Part shown: positions 11,390-22,350 of the stretch, one piece after another
Position numbering within the stretch: position 1 is the first letter of the stretch
Layout: each line of letters begins with the position of its first letter
Source: Ursus arctos
Lineage: Eukaryota; Chordata; Mammalia; Carnivora; Ursidae
Direction of reading: 5' to 3'
NCBI RefSeq assembly: GCF_023065955.2
Contig: NW_026622919.1
Coordinates: forward strand, 4,166,501-4,230,500
Length of the DNA: 64,000 nucleotides
Position numbers and translations under genes: made by a program
Notes under the pieces: model-generated
What the model was told of the DNA's origin: nothing
Database searches by the model: none
What the model saw: only the letters and a program-made list of their open reading frames with translations

Positions 11390-11849
11390 GCCAGACCTTC
11401 TCACGTTTATTCACCACCCTTTGTAGCCAGTCACTGTTAAAATCAAAACTTGTTTCATTTTCTGTGGCAAATCTGCTTTAAAAGCCGCCAGCGCTCTTTT
11501 TCTGCTCCTGAGTTGAAGTCCTCATGACTTTTCAGAAGCTTCGGAAGGAGCCAGAAGGGCCCCGGGAGCCGTCAGCTGCTTGCCCCAGTGGCTGGGGGGC
11601 AATGAGGGAGACAGCTCGCTCTGCGGGCCTTTTCTGGGTCAGCCGGGAGAGAAGCATCCGGGACCTGCTGACCCGTTGCTGGTGACTGCCTAGAGGGCCA
11701 GGCTGGGGGTCCAGGGGGTGCAGATGCCGCAGGAGACGGTGTTGTCATTCAGTAGGGTGTCTGCGGCTGGAGAGGGGGAAGCCGTGTGTGGCGTCCACGT
11801 GTGTAGACCCTGGTCCGTCTGGCCCCTCATTTCACAGGAAGGGGTTGAG
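11390..11849. other. Unique sequence, nothing recognised
   Basis: A pyrimidine-rich, moderately AT-rich first 130 bases is followed by GC-rich sequence. No coding or repeat feature is supported. Confidence 0.5.
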
Positions 11850-11960
11850 ACACCGGCTCTGGAACGGGGTTCATCCAGCTGTGCCCCTCCCAGCCCTGTG
11901 ACCGTGAGCATGTTTCTTTGTGCCTCCTCGGCTCTGTTTCCTCATCGTCGTGGCAGGTAA
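11850..11960 (+). mobile_element. MIR SINE fragment
   Basis: A cagccctgtgaccgtgagca string followed by ctgtttcctcatcgtcg matches the MIR core and 3' side in sense orientation. Confidence 0.65.
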
Positions 11961-12070
11961 GCAGCACGTGTGCGTGTGTGCTTGTACGTGCACATTATAT
12001 ATGTGTGTGTATAATAAACATGACACACGATACAAACGGGTGCAACTATGTAAGTGTATGTATTATAGTG
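11961..12070. repeat. Degenerate TG/CA-rich stretch
   Basis: Interrupted gtgtgcgtgtgtgc and atatatgtgtgtgtat runs alternate purine and pyrimidine. It is a decayed dinucleotide repeat. Confidence 0.65.
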
Positions 12071-12109
12071 ATGTTAGCTATGACTTCCTGTTGCTTTCGT
12101 TAAATTTTT

Positions 12110-12452
12110 AAGTTTAAGATCTTTTTAATCTATTTTTTTAAAGATTTTATTTATTTATTTGACAGAGATAGAGACAGCCAGCGAGAGAGGGAACACAAGC
12201 AGGGGGAGTGGGAGAGGAAGAAGCAGGCTCATAGCGGAGGAGCCTGATGTGGGGCTCGATCCCGGAACGCCGGGATCACACCCTGAGCCAAAGGCAGACG
12301 CTTAACCGCTGTGCCACCCAGGCGCCCCTTTTTAATCTATTTTTAAGAGTTTTATTTATTTAAATAATCTCTGCACCCAACATGGGGCTCAAACTCACCA
12401 CCTCGAGATTAAGAGTTGCGTGCCCTTCTGACGGACCCAGCCAGGCGTCCCC
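12110..12452 (-). mobile_element. Older SINEC split by a younger SINEC
   Basis: The older copy's tail side is at 12110-12137 and its body and head are at 12345-12452 (ctgcacccaacatggggctc through ccaggcgtcccc). The younger SINE sits between, so the older element was the insertion target. It lacks the GA-rich middle block. Confidence 0.85.
12138..12327 (-). mobile_element. SINEC, arctoid-type subfamily, nested
   Basis: It has a full body with the gccagcgagagagggaac variant and an agcagggggagtgggag segment, ending in gccacccaggcgcccc. A 17-bp target duplication ctttttaatctattttt flanks it at 12121-12137 and 12328-12344. The identical duplication implies a fairly recent insertion into the older SINE. 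Confidence 0.96.
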
Positions 12453-12667
12453 TTTACCTGCTTTTAATACGGTGGGTGCCTAGTAGAATTGGGAGGCGCG
12501 GCAGTGGGCAGACAAGCCAGGGGCCTTGTGCTGGGGGCTCCAACATGCCAGTGGGGAGGTGGATGAAGAAGGAGACAGACACGTGTCGCCACATGGCGAT
12601 GAGTGCCGCCGCGCAAAGTCGGGTGGAGGGGAGACTAGCGAAGAATGGGAGTTGTTCTTTTACCTCA

Positions 12668-12850
12668 GCCCTGGGCCAAGTCTGGCTCACTGTCACCTGT
12701 GTTTATAAATAAAGTTTCACTGGAGCACAGCTGTGCTCTTTCACTTGTGTGCTATGACTGCTTTCGAGTTGAATAGTCGCCACAGACTGTCTGGCAAAGC
12801 TGAGACTACCTGCTTTCTGGCCCTTCATAGAACGAGTTTGCCGGCCCCCG
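12668..12850 (+). mobile_element. Nonautonomous hAT-Charlie-type transposon
   Basis: The segments tataaataaagtttcactgg, gactgctttcgagttgaata and cagactgtctgg, and the end gagtttgccggccccc, follow a widespread hAT fossil whose ends read caggggtcggcaaac. The exact family name (MER58-like) is from memory and uncertain. The second copy, in reverse, is at 63016-63231. Confidence 0.7.
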
Positions 12851-14020
12851 TGTGGGTGGTGTGGTTGGGGAGGCCTCGTGGGGAAGGTGAGCAAGCGTGC
12901 TGAGCCGCTGTTTGTGAGAAGAGGGTTCAGGGCCCAGGGGACGGCAGGTGCCACGGCCTTGACAGTGCGATGTGCCAGGTGCGGCTGAGGACCTCCAGGA
13001 GCCCGGGGTTCGTAAGGGGTTTGACTCTTACTCCAAAGGGATGGAAGCCGGGGAGAGGCTGCTGTGTTGACCCTGCACGGGGTATGTGTGGACGTCTGTG
13101 CGTGCGTGTCGACCCGGCCGAGGCCCCCTCCCAAGCAGCAGTCATCACGGGGTCCACTGGGGGAGCCAGAAAGGGCTGCCTTGCCCTGCCCGCTCCACGC
13201 CCCAGCCTTGGCCCTGAGACCAGACTTGCAGGGAGAGGAGCGGGAGCCACGTCCCACAAGGGCTCCCGGGGAAGGCTTTCGCCACCTCTAATGACCTAAT
13301 AGCAGCCGCTCTGGGGCCGCCCGCATTCCTGCATTCCTGCGCTGTACCCATTAGTTAATGCGCACATGAGGCTTCGAGGGGGCAGAGCCTGACACAGCGC
13401 CAGGGAGAGCGACGCATGATAAAAGAAGAGGGAGCCCAAACGCACGGCCACGCCCTCCTCACATGTGGCCCTGGGGACTGCAGGCCGCAAGGAGCAGCCT
13501 GGTGGGCGGGCTTTCTCTGGATGGAGAGTGAGCCCTCTGGGGGCACCTGCTCTGCATTCAGGGGGTCCCCGTGGAGCCCCCGGGGGGGCTGGGGGAAGGG
13601 AGAGAGGATGGACCCAGGCCCGCACACCCCAGCCTCCAGGCTCAGACTCGTGCAGGACAGGGTGCCAGGGTCGCGGTAGCCCCCCCCCCCCCCTTTGCCC
13701 GACACTGCTTCTCCCATGCTTCCGTCCTCAAAGCTCTGCATGTGTCCATGGCCTTGAGTCGGTGGGCGTTTGGAGGGACACCTGTCACCTTGCCGGGGCC
13801 ACAGGCCCAGGTCCACCTGCCCAGCTGGGTTGAAACTGGGTCTGTTGGATTCCAAACTGTCACACTCTGCCTGTGGCTCGTCTGCCCTCTTGAGAATGGG
13901 GCAGCTGGAGTCATCGCTTGATTCAGCCTCGAGACAAAGGAGGGGACAGGAAATTGTGGCCTCTCTTGGGGAGGAGTCAGATCCCCCTCTTTGGTAAAGC
14001 TGTGGGGATTTTTCATTTGT
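12851..14020. other. Unique GC-rich sequence with a small AT-rich island
   Basis: At 13290-13360 the segment cacctctaatgacctaatag ... cattagttaatgcgcac is AT-rich and repeat-free and might be a short conserved element. A C13-14 run lies at 13681-13694. Long open frames here look like GC-rich chance frames. Confidence 0.45.
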
Positions 14021-14081
14021 TTTTTTTTTTTTTTTTTTTTTGAGAAACAACTTTATGGAGATACAATTCACATATCGTATA
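14021..14081 (-). mobile_element. L1 3' end, left part of a split element
   Basis: A long poly-T tract (14021-14041) precedes gagaaacaactttatggaga tacaattcacatat, the antisense 3' terminus of an L1M element. The element resumes at about 14473 after the LTR insertion. Confidence 0.75.
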
Positions 14082-14472
14082 TGACGGACTGAATTATATC
14101 CCCCAAGATTCACGTGCAGAAGCCCCAGCCTCCAGGGCCTCAGACCATGACAGTAGCTGGAGACGGGGTCTCGAGGAGGTAACTGCGCTCGAACAAGACC
14201 CATGGGGGGGTGTCCTCCTGCCGTCTGACCGGTGTCCTTACGGGAGGTGACTCGGGGGGACACCAAGCGTGCTCGTGCTCACAGGAAAGACCCCGAGAGG
14301 ACGGGGCGAGAAGGCTGCACCTGCAGGCCGGAGAGAGGCCTCCGGAGAGGGCCGCCCTGCCCAGGCCGGGACCTTGGACTTGCAGCCTCCAGGAGCACCA
14401 GAGAATAAATGTCTGGTTAGGCCCCGCCCCGAACCCCGGTCCGCGGTACTTTGCGCGGCAGCCCCAGCAGAC
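14082..14472 (+). mobile_element. MaLR (MLT1-type) LTR inserted into an L1
   Basis: It starts tgacggactgaattatatcc ccc and contains accggtgtccttacggg, ggcctccggagagg and ccttggacttgcagcctcc before aataaatgtctgg, the MLT1 landmark order. The end is approximate (near cggtactttgcgcggcagcc). No internal region is present. It is an old LTR with no coding capacity. Confidence 0.82.
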
Positions 14473-14920
14473 CCCCCACCCCCGCACCATGCCGTCCCCC
14501 CGCTGGAATCTCACAGATCCGTGGACTGTGGTGTATTCACACATTTCTGCGATCATCAGCACGGTCGACTTCAGAGCATTTTCATCGCCCCAGAAAGAAG
14601 GCTCGGACCCGTCGGCTGTCCCCGCCCCCCGTCCCTCTCCTCACCCCCAACCCCTGGCCACCAGTAGTCAGCTTTCTGTCTCTGTGGATGTGCCGTGCTG
14701 GGCAGCACGTGGCCTCGTGTGTCTGGCCTCTGTCCTTCGGCGCCGTGTTTCCCAGGCTCACCTGTGTGCTCGTCTGTGGTCCGTTCTCTTCCGTGGCCAC
14801 GTGGTATTCCTGCAGGGAGAGACCTCGGGTTCCTCGGTTAGATGCAGAGGGATGTTGCGTTGTTTGCGGCTTTGCCGTTGGGTAAAGTGCTGCTGTGACT
14901 GTGTGCAGACAGGCTTTCAT
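14473..14920 (-). mobile_element. L1 3' end, right part of the split element
   Basis: The sequence resumes the antisense L1M order: gtattcacacatttctgcg, agcattttcatcgcccc, ctggccaccagtagtcagc, tttctgtctctgtgg, and ending near agtgctgctgtgactgtg. It is highly diverged and inactive. Confidence 0.78.
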
Positions 14921-15697
14921 TCGAACATAGTATTTTCTCTTCTCTTGGATGGACACGGTGGGGGTGGTGGAGCTGTGGAGTGATGCGCAAACTGTGTTCG
15001 GTCCTGCAAGGGGCTGTGTGAGGCGGGCTGCTTCTTGTTCTTTGAGGAAGCTGAGAGCAGCGGTCTGGACAAGCTCGGGAGGAGGTGAGCCAGTCACCGT
15101 GGGTCACCCCTCACTCAGCACACAGCAGAGCCGCCACAGTTCCCAGACCCCGGCAGTGCCCAGTCTTTGGGGCAGGAAGCACCGAGCGCTGGGCTTTCCT
15201 TTCCTGGTGTCCCAGGGGTCTGGGCAGGAATGTCCTGGGGGTCTCGGGGTGGGGAGGGGCCATGGGTCCTTGAGGATGCTCAACCGCCTGCGTGATCCTC
15301 CAAACGGGCCCAGGGCTTTGCTCAAAGAGTCCGACCGGGGCGGAGGCCGCGCACAGGAAGGCAGCTTGGAGGGACAAGGGGCACTGCCAGCAGCTCGCTG
15401 GGTCAGGTGGGTGGAGTGGGGAGCAGCAAGAGGTCATCTGGTCTCAGAGGCAGGGGCCTGCCAGCTTGACGGGGGCACTCCATCGTGGGGACATTTGCCT
15501 GAACTCCAGAGTGCCACAAGAGGAAAAATGCTGTTTCCCAGGCTTTCCCATGGGGACTGTTCAAATAGCTGGTTTTTCATAAACTGCTCGGGGGTGGGGG
15601 TGGGGTGGGGGGCTGAGAGTCCCCAGAGAGCAAGGTTAAGGTAACAGATGTGGGGGTAAGCTGCCTTCTGTGGGGGATGGTCCAGTCATCTGATAAT
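14921..15697. other. Unique GC-rich sequence with a strong G4 motif
   Basis: No gene is supported. At 15590-15612 four G-runs (5, 5, 4 and 6) are separated by single T residues, an almost ideal G-quadruplex motif on the + strand. Confidence 0.55.
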
Positions 15698-15905
15698 AGA
15701 GGGGCTGCTGTTGGGTGCTGGGTGGCTCAGCCAGTGAAGCATTTGCCTTGCTCAGGTCATGATCTCGGGGTCCTGAGATCGAGCCCCACGTCAGGCTTCC
15801 TGCTCAGCGGGGAGTCTGCTTCTCTCTCTGCCTCTGCCGCTGCTCATGCTCATTCTCTCTCTCTCTCTCAAATAAGTAAAATAAAATAAAAACAGAGGGG
15901 CTGCT
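15698..15905 (+). mobile_element. SINEC with target-site duplication, sense orientation
   Basis: The head ttgggtgctgggtggctcag at the left, body ggtcatgatctcggggtcc, (CT)n stretch and an aataaaataaaaac tail at the right. A 12-bp duplication agaggggctgct lies at 15698-15709 and 15894-15905. It is the only sense-strand SINEC found. Confidence 0.95.
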
Positions 15906-17864
15906 CCCCGGGCCCTCCTTCCTGCGTGTCGTGCTAAGCTTCCCAGTCTGGTGAAATGTTCAGTGAATATTATCAAAGATCAGATCACAGGGGCAGTGAT
16001 CTGTTAGCTGATCCATGGTGCCAGATTATACACTTGCTGGTGGGACCCCCAACACTGGTTTTCCAGCATTTGAATACCTCCAGGGATGGGGAGATCAGTA
16101 GTTATCAATGACAGCCGAGGTCGTCTTGTGGCAGCCGGGACTGCTACTGTATTTTCTCATCTAGAGACTGAAAACCTGAATTTCTGGAGTTTGCAACCAC
16201 TCATCTTACTTTGGTCCCTTGGGGCCACACAGAATGAGTCTTTTCTTTGGAGCAGCACAGCACTTCAGAATTCTTGCTTCATCCCTGGGTTTGTCTTCTG
16301 CAGTCCTAACTGTCTTTCCAGGTGCTTGGGTTCAAGTTTCCTTCCCTTTCTGGTTGGTTCACATGAACTTGGTTTGGTCTCTGCACAAACATCTCCCCCC
16401 ATCCCCAAACTACATAATAAGCCAGGAGGTCAGGCCAGTGTGAAAGACAGTGGGTTATGATCACCTCCCTTCTTTAGGAGACAATACCTTTAATAATGGA
16501 GCCGGAGATAGTATCCGCGTTCTTAGGCAGCCCCATCGTGCTGTTGACTTGGAGTGCACTGATCACTGACCAGTTCCCTTATTTGTGCCGCGTGCGTGAA
16601 TGGGGGCAGAGAAAGGGGCACTAATGGCATTGCCTTTCCCCATCTTATTTTGGAATCCTTTGAAGCAGACCCGGACTGAAGCACTTAAGTCTGAGTGGTT
16701 TATCTGGGAAGTGATCCCCAGGAGCATCGACAGGGCAGTGGGGAATGAGGGGCTCTTGGGAGACTATGCAATGCGTGCTCCAGGGACATCCCCCCTGGAG
16801 CGAGGGAGCTGGAGTGTGTCCCCACCAATTCTTGTTGGGTTTTGACTGTGGGCTGCTTTGGTGGGGGAAGGGGTTAGATCCCCTGCGCTTCTGCTCGGCG
16901 GCTCTCATGGCCAAGAGAGAGATGAGGTGCTGGTGCTGGGAAGTCAGTTGGTGAGCCCAGAAACGGAAAGGCTGCAGGGAGGTGGGCGGGCCACCGTGGG
17001 CATCTCCGGTCCTGTGTCCTATCCATTGCCCTTATGTAAAGCCATGCCAGCCTCTGTCACTCTTCCTTGGGGTTCTCTGGAGGTGGCGGATCTCCTCCTC
17101 ATGTGAGGAGGCACCCTCATTTCAACTTACGTTGGCCCAGGTGCCTGCCCCATCCCTTCCTCTGACCTCTCAAGTGGCAGAGAGCAGAGCCTGAGACGCC
17201 GCCTGCCCAGGACAGATGGGCAGAGTGCCCGGCTGGGAGGGCCCTGGCGGGGCTGAGCTCTGGTGGGGTGCTGCAATCCTGCCGCAAGCTGGAGCAGGAG
17301 CGTAGACCTAGCTACCCCCGGATCTTCCAAGGAGGGGGCAGAAGAGGGCCCACCTCCGAGAGCTGCTTCCCCTTCTCCCCACCCCAGCGTGTGAGTCAGA
17401 GGAACACCGGAAAGGGAATATAAACCGCCCACAGCTCCGCAGGGTTTCATGGCAAGCACAGTGGCAGGCTGGGAGCGGGGATTTGGGGGACGTCTCCACG
17501 GAGAGGGAGGCGGGTTGACTTCAGGAAAGAGGGACACATGCCACGATTGAGGCCTGGGGGCTACAGAAACTCACCGATGGGTTTTTAAAACCAGAACCCT
17601 AACATGTGTGTCCAGTGGGGGCTGGCCTCACCGTGGGGGGGTCTGCAGTTTGGGGTCTGGGGTGGTCTCTGCCTGGTGCTCCCTTCTTCCTCTCCCCTCC
17701 TGCTCATGGATCCTCCTAGCTCTGCCTCCTCTTTCCTTGTCTCTGATCCAGAGAGAGGGGCCCTGGGCCTTCCCAGAAGGGAGGGGGAGGGCTTGCTCAG
17801 CCAAGGAGGAGAAAGAGCTCGGCGGGCCCCGGATTGCTGGCTGGCCAAGCCAGACCAGAGGGTT
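15906..17864. other. Unique sequence, no supported gene
   Basis: It contains a perfect 8-bp inverted repeat, CAGATCAC at 15981-15988 and GTGATCTG at 15996-16003. Segment 16140-16450 is less GC-rich and could be a decayed transposon I do not recognise. No exon is supported. Confidence 0.45.
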
Positions 17865-17975
17865 TAATGAAGAGAAAACAATTCTCGGGGGAAAAAAAGG
17901 CTGTTCCCGTTTTAATTTTTCCCTTTTGGCAGAAACTAACGGTTCTGTAAAAACAATGAAATATCAGGGTGGAGT
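17865..17975. promoter_or_regulatory. AT-rich putative conserved element (short)
   Basis: The stretch tttaatgaagagaaaacaat ... tttaatttttcccttttgg ... aaacaatgaaatatcagg is abruptly AT-rich between GC-rich flanks and is not a known repeat. The regulatory role is conjecture. Confidence 0.25.
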
Positions 17976-19329
17976 CCTTCCCCTGAGCCACTCAGCACCC
18001 CTGGGAGGAAAGCTTTGTGGCCAGGGACGTGGCGGGAGGGCCCGGCTCCCGGGACAGCTGCCCCATGAGGGCTGGGCCGGCCGGGCAGGAGGGCCGGAGA
18101 GGTGGGCTATCTGGACCCATCCTTCCAGAAACAGGGTCTAGCAGGCCCCGTTGCCTGCCTGAGTCCTCAGCTGACTTGGGTCCTGCTGGCCCTGCAGATG
18201 GCCACATGGTGGCCTAGACTGTGATTTTCACTCTGTGAAGTAACTGTTCCCAGGGACTGGCCGTGGTGAGCAAAGGGCCTGTGGTGACCTTGGGGAGAGG
18301 CAGGCTGGGCCCACGCGGACAAGGCAGGGAGCTGGGGTAGCAGGGACAGCCTCTGTTGTGTGGGGAAGGGAACATTTGTTTTGAGTAGGCCCCTCCCACC
18401 CTAGTCGCTGCTTCTGGCACATCCAGGACCGCAAGTCCAAGGGCTGCGGATGCGTGATGTATGTCTTACAGCCCACTGCTCTCTGACCGCGTCCCTGGCG
18501 CGTGGCTTGGCGCTCCCTCTCCCGCAGACCACCTTCCGAGCTGCTTGAGCACTTACTGCATACCTCTCAACCCCCCTTGGAAAGAACCATTTAAACGTCT
18601 GGCCTGCGCAGTCCTGGGAGGCGGGACCACCTCGCCGCGCTGGAGGCACCCAGGCGGGTCTGAACCCTTCCTTGCGCACCTGTAGTCCCGCGTCTGCCAG
18701 AGCAACAGACCTGAGCGGGCCAGTTGGCAGCAGGGAAAGCTCGGGGTAAAATCCATCAAATGAAAGATGCTTCCAAGAATGAGGGGCCCATGAGTAGCTT
18801 GGGGTTGGGGGCAGAAACCCAGAGATTGGGGTCCTGAGGGAAGCGGATTCAGCAACATGGGAACTGTGGTTAGGAATGCAGGAGGCAAGAACTGCCAAGT
18901 CAGGAGTAAGTGGCCAAAGTGTCCAGAGCCTCCTGGAGAGGGGACTCCCCAGGGGACAGGCTCCTGTCCGAGCAAGAGGGGTAGGGGCAGAGTCTAAGGG
19001 CCCAGAGCTCCTGGCTACACAGGTCACGGCAGGGGGGGGGGGTCCCTCTTCTTTCTGTCCCCCACTAGCCTTTGCCTGGCTGCCCCTCCATGGCTCCCTC
19101 ATGTCCTGATGTTACGTACCCAGAGGGCAGGACCTGGCAGTATCCTACCCCTTGTGTGCCATGTATGGTGGAAGCTTCTGGAAAGTGGCTTTTGGAAGCT
19201 GGGGACACAGGACGTGCTCCCCCTTGTGACACATTGGATACACATCCCAGCCCTGACAGAGTCACTGAGCACCCGGCAGGACAGTCATTGCCTGACTGAG
19301 CCGAGACCTTGAGAGACACTGGCATTGTG
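17976..19329. other. Unique GC-rich sequence, no supported gene
   Basis: A weak MIR-like string (ttgagcacttactgcatacc) is near 18546 and a G10 run is near 19033. The minus-strand frame over 18401-19102 shows no domain or splice support. Confidence 0.45.
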
Positions 19330-19450
19330 CAGTGGGGAAACAGAGGCACAGAGAGGGAGAGGTGTCCAGGGTCGCCCCCCTGGTTAATGGTAGAGAGTCA
19401 GAATAGAAATCCAGAGCTCTTGGCTCCCGGATCCCATTTTTCCTGTGCAC
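19330..19450 (-). mobile_element. MIR SINE, antisense
   Basis: The string gtggggaaacagaggcacag agaggg, then a decayed tcacacagc equivalent and tagagagtcagaatagaaat, fits MIR read on the reverse strand. Confidence 0.7.
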
Positions 19451-19654
19451 CACCCCATCCTTCTGGATCAGGGGAATAAATGAATGGAGACAGACACACA
19501 CACACACGTGCGTGCTCACGGCCACCTGCCCGCTCCTGCTGCCAGACGGAGGGCAGAAGCCCCTGGAGGCTGAGGGTCCCCGGGGGCCTGGGCGCTGACT
19601 CGGGAAAGCGGGCACCGCCGGCAACCACGGCCTCCCCAGGAGCCGATTCTCCCA

Positions 19655-19960
19655 CAGACATTGTTCTTTGTTTTCATTAGGGAAAATCTCAATTAAAATA
19701 ATTACAGTTACACCAAAAAAAAAAAAAATCACAGAAGAGAGAAAAAAGGAGTTCAGTTAAATGCAAATATATTCAGAACGATGTTATGAACTCTGCTCGC
19801 CCCCTCTAAAATTATCCATTAATGATTACACTCTAATTACCCACCTTCGTATTGTTTTAGAAAGGAAGAGATTCATTCTCGTTGGAGTGGAATAGATACC
19901 CCGTAAAATGACGCCTGGTGCGTACTTCACTGGGGACCAAAGCAGCCCTCCTTTCCGATA
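19655..19960. promoter_or_regulatory. AT-rich putative conserved noncoding element
   Basis: It contains aattaaaataattacag, atgcaaatat (an octamer-like ATGCAAAT), attatccattaatgattac and ctctaattaccc within 200 bases, with clusters of TAAT cores. An A14 run at 19715-19728 is internal and has no SINE attached. It is repeat-free otherwise. Motif density suggests an enhancer; conservation is untested. Confidence 0.42.
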
Positions 19961-21279
19961 AAATCACCAGGAAGCCGGATGGCTCTGCAGAGCTGAGAGC
20001 TTTACCCCGAAAAACAAACCCCAGCATGAACGATGGTTTTCCCTTGTAAAGATTTTCCTTCCCTTTATTAAAACACGGTGAGTTGTCACCGAACCCTGGG
20101 GCTTGTGTGCCACCCACTGTGCCTCTTGGGTCTGAGTGTCTCGTGCCCACAGGATTCTCAGCATTTTGCTCCTGGGGCCTGGGGGGCCCTTAGTTCTCTT
20201 CAGGGCTGCTGCTGGCACTGGCTCCATGCGAAGCCGCTGATATTCAGGCCGCAGATGTCGCCGTGTCGAGGACAGGGCAAGGTCGTGGCTGAGGCAACAG
20301 GTGAAGCAGAAGGGTGTGCATCTGGGGTCAGGAGTGTCTGTCCACGCGTCTGTCCAGGGGACTTAGGCTGCTAATTCCCAGTCCTGCTTCCAATGTCTGC
20401 TCTGCCTCCAGATTCGGATTTCCCACTATTTTGACATTTAAACCCAACCTTCCAGACTTCCTTGTATATCTATGCAAGAGCACAGAAGTCCTTTGTCAAA
20501 GCACACGTTCCAATTTTTGGTACAGAGATGTGTTCAAGAAACCCACGGAGTAGGGTGGGGTGGGGGGGGTAGGGAAGCTCTGCATCATCTCTTGGGGTCT
20601 CTTCCTTGCAGTCCTAGGGGCGGGGGTGGTGCAGGTCATTTTCTCCACAGAAGAGACGGGAATGCTCTGTCCCAGGAGGTAGGCTTGTCCAACATCACTT
20701 GGCTGCAAGAGGTGGTTTTCAAATATGGGTCTGTAAAGGCCCCAAATTCAAGATTTTCCTCCCTGCCAGGAGGCCTTTCCAGCAGCCCATTGCACAGTCT
20801 GGGAAATTGGGGTCGGGTGTGTGGGGTGCATCTGAGGCTCTGGAAATCCTGCAGCTGGAAGGCCGGGGGCTCATCCCCAATGGTCGCCCATGACAAAAGG
20901 CCTCAAGAGCTCAGCAGTGAGGTCCTTGTCCTGGGAGGAGGGAGATGCAGAGAGAAATGATCTGAGCTGGTCTGGGGAGTGAGGAACTTCCCCGGGGGTG
21001 GTGTGTGGAAGTCCATTTGCTCGGGGGGTGGGGGGTGGTCCCACATGTGCTGGCTTTCCATCCTGCCCGCGTCTGCCAGATGCCAACGTGGCTGAGCTCT
21101 TCCCCCTGCACGTAGGGCAGAGACCACCCTCCTTGCAGGGCATCCGTGGCTTCTAGTCTCATAATTTCCCTCCTTTCCTCACTGGGGCTTTACACTGGAC
21201 GGTGATCAAGAGCCTGCCGTTCTCAGATCCATGACCCCACTGCCTCGTCATGGTCTCCGCTGCCCAGGGCACCCACCTT
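19961..21279. other. Unique sequence with a G4 motif, no supported gene
   Basis: At 20553-20574 G-runs of 3, 4, 8 and 3 with 1-2 base spacers form a G-quadruplex motif. Another G-rich cluster is at 21024-21038. No coding exon is supported. Confidence 0.5.
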
Positions 21280-21545
21280 CATCCCTTGTCTGTTCGGCGA
21301 GCTCCTGTTCGAACATCAAATCCCAGCTTCTGAGTTACCTTCTCTCATTCTCTCTCCTGCCTCGGCTTACTTCTTACTACCCTGAACATATCCTACTGTT
21401 TTCCGCATCTCTTACTGTTGTTGACCTGCTCACGGACCTCCACCCCTCTGGCTCGGAGCCCCCCATTGAAGGTACAGAGGACACATCTCTACATGCCCAG
21501 TGCCTAGCAGAGCCTGGCTCAGTGTGGGCTGAGTGGAATGGAAGC
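21280..21545 (+). mobile_element. L2 LINE 3' end
   Basis: A pyrimidine-rich L2-like stretch leads to catgcccagtgcctagcaga gcctggctcag and tgggctgagtggaatgg, the typical L2 3' terminus in sense. It is ancient and diverged. Confidence 0.6.
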
Positions 21546-22254
21546 GCCTCTGTCCGTCCCTGCGCTGCTCTCCCTTAGTCCCTTCAGGGGCTCCAACTGG
21601 CCCTTTGGAGGTGAGGGAGCCCCCTGCGGTTTGTTGAGGGGCTCGCTTCTCTCCCCCACCTCTGCCATCTCCGACCCGAAGACCCCTTTCACAGCCTGAG
21701 TCTCCCGGCCTGCTTCTCCGTTTCTTCACTCCAAGCTCTGGTTCTGAGGGAGGTAAAAACCCAGGAGGCGGTTTTGCTCTGTAGAAGGGATGTGTTCCAA
21801 CCAAGTTGGCTGATAAGTGATTTTCTGCAAGTAGAATAATTGGACATGTGTTCCCATGGCAACAGAGCCCTTTCTGGGAACCGTTTGGAGGGGAGGCAGG
21901 AGGAGAGGGGCCGGCTCTGGCTCTGCTGGGCCCCGCGGAGCTCCTGCGGGGGGTGGGGTGGGAAGGGGGTGCCTGCTGGCCGTCGGCTCCCCGAGATCCC
22001 ACTGCCCTGCCTCCAGGCCTGCCTCTCACTGTCCTGTCCTGTTCCTCAGGCCGTGCGACCGCCTCACGCTGGAACACCTCCTGAGCTATGCTCACAGGTC
22101 CCACGATCTGTCATCTGTCTCTCTCTCCATGAACAGCGACTGTGTTTTTCAACAACGTCCTATTTTACAAGGCAGCCAGGGACAATTTGCAGACTGCTTT
22201 CCTGAGCGCTGCCATGGGAGTCTCTGAAAATGACCTTTGAGGGTTTCTGATGTA
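21546..22254. other. Unique sequence, no supported gene
   Basis: It holds an AT-leaning spot at 21790-21850 (ctgataagtgattttctgc, then gaataattggac) followed by an RFX-like site. The rest is GC-rich with no exon evidence. Confidence 0.45.
21850..21863. promoter_or_regulatory. RFX X-box-like palindrome
   Basis: GTTCCCATGGCAAC differs by one base from the perfect palindromic RFX site GTTGCCATGGCAAC. It sits just after a small AT-rich stretch with an AATTGG core. Function is unproven. Confidence 0.35.
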
Positions 22255-22350
22255 AAAATCCCATTTTACAGATGTGGGGACAGAGGCTGGCATGGGATAA
22301 GTGACTGGTAGCATAGAGAGGCCAGAGGTGTGGCGAGATGCCAGGCAGGT
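22255..22350 (-). mobile_element. MIR SINE, antisense
   Basis: The strings cccattttacagatgtgggg acagaggctgg, ataagtgactgg and tagcatagagaggccagag match the reverse strand of MIR. Confidence 0.75.

Noticed and set aside
13355..14266. 303-codon minus-strand frame
   Set aside because: It runs through a poly-A tract (read as poly-lysine), an L1 terminus and part of an LTR, so it is not a gene.
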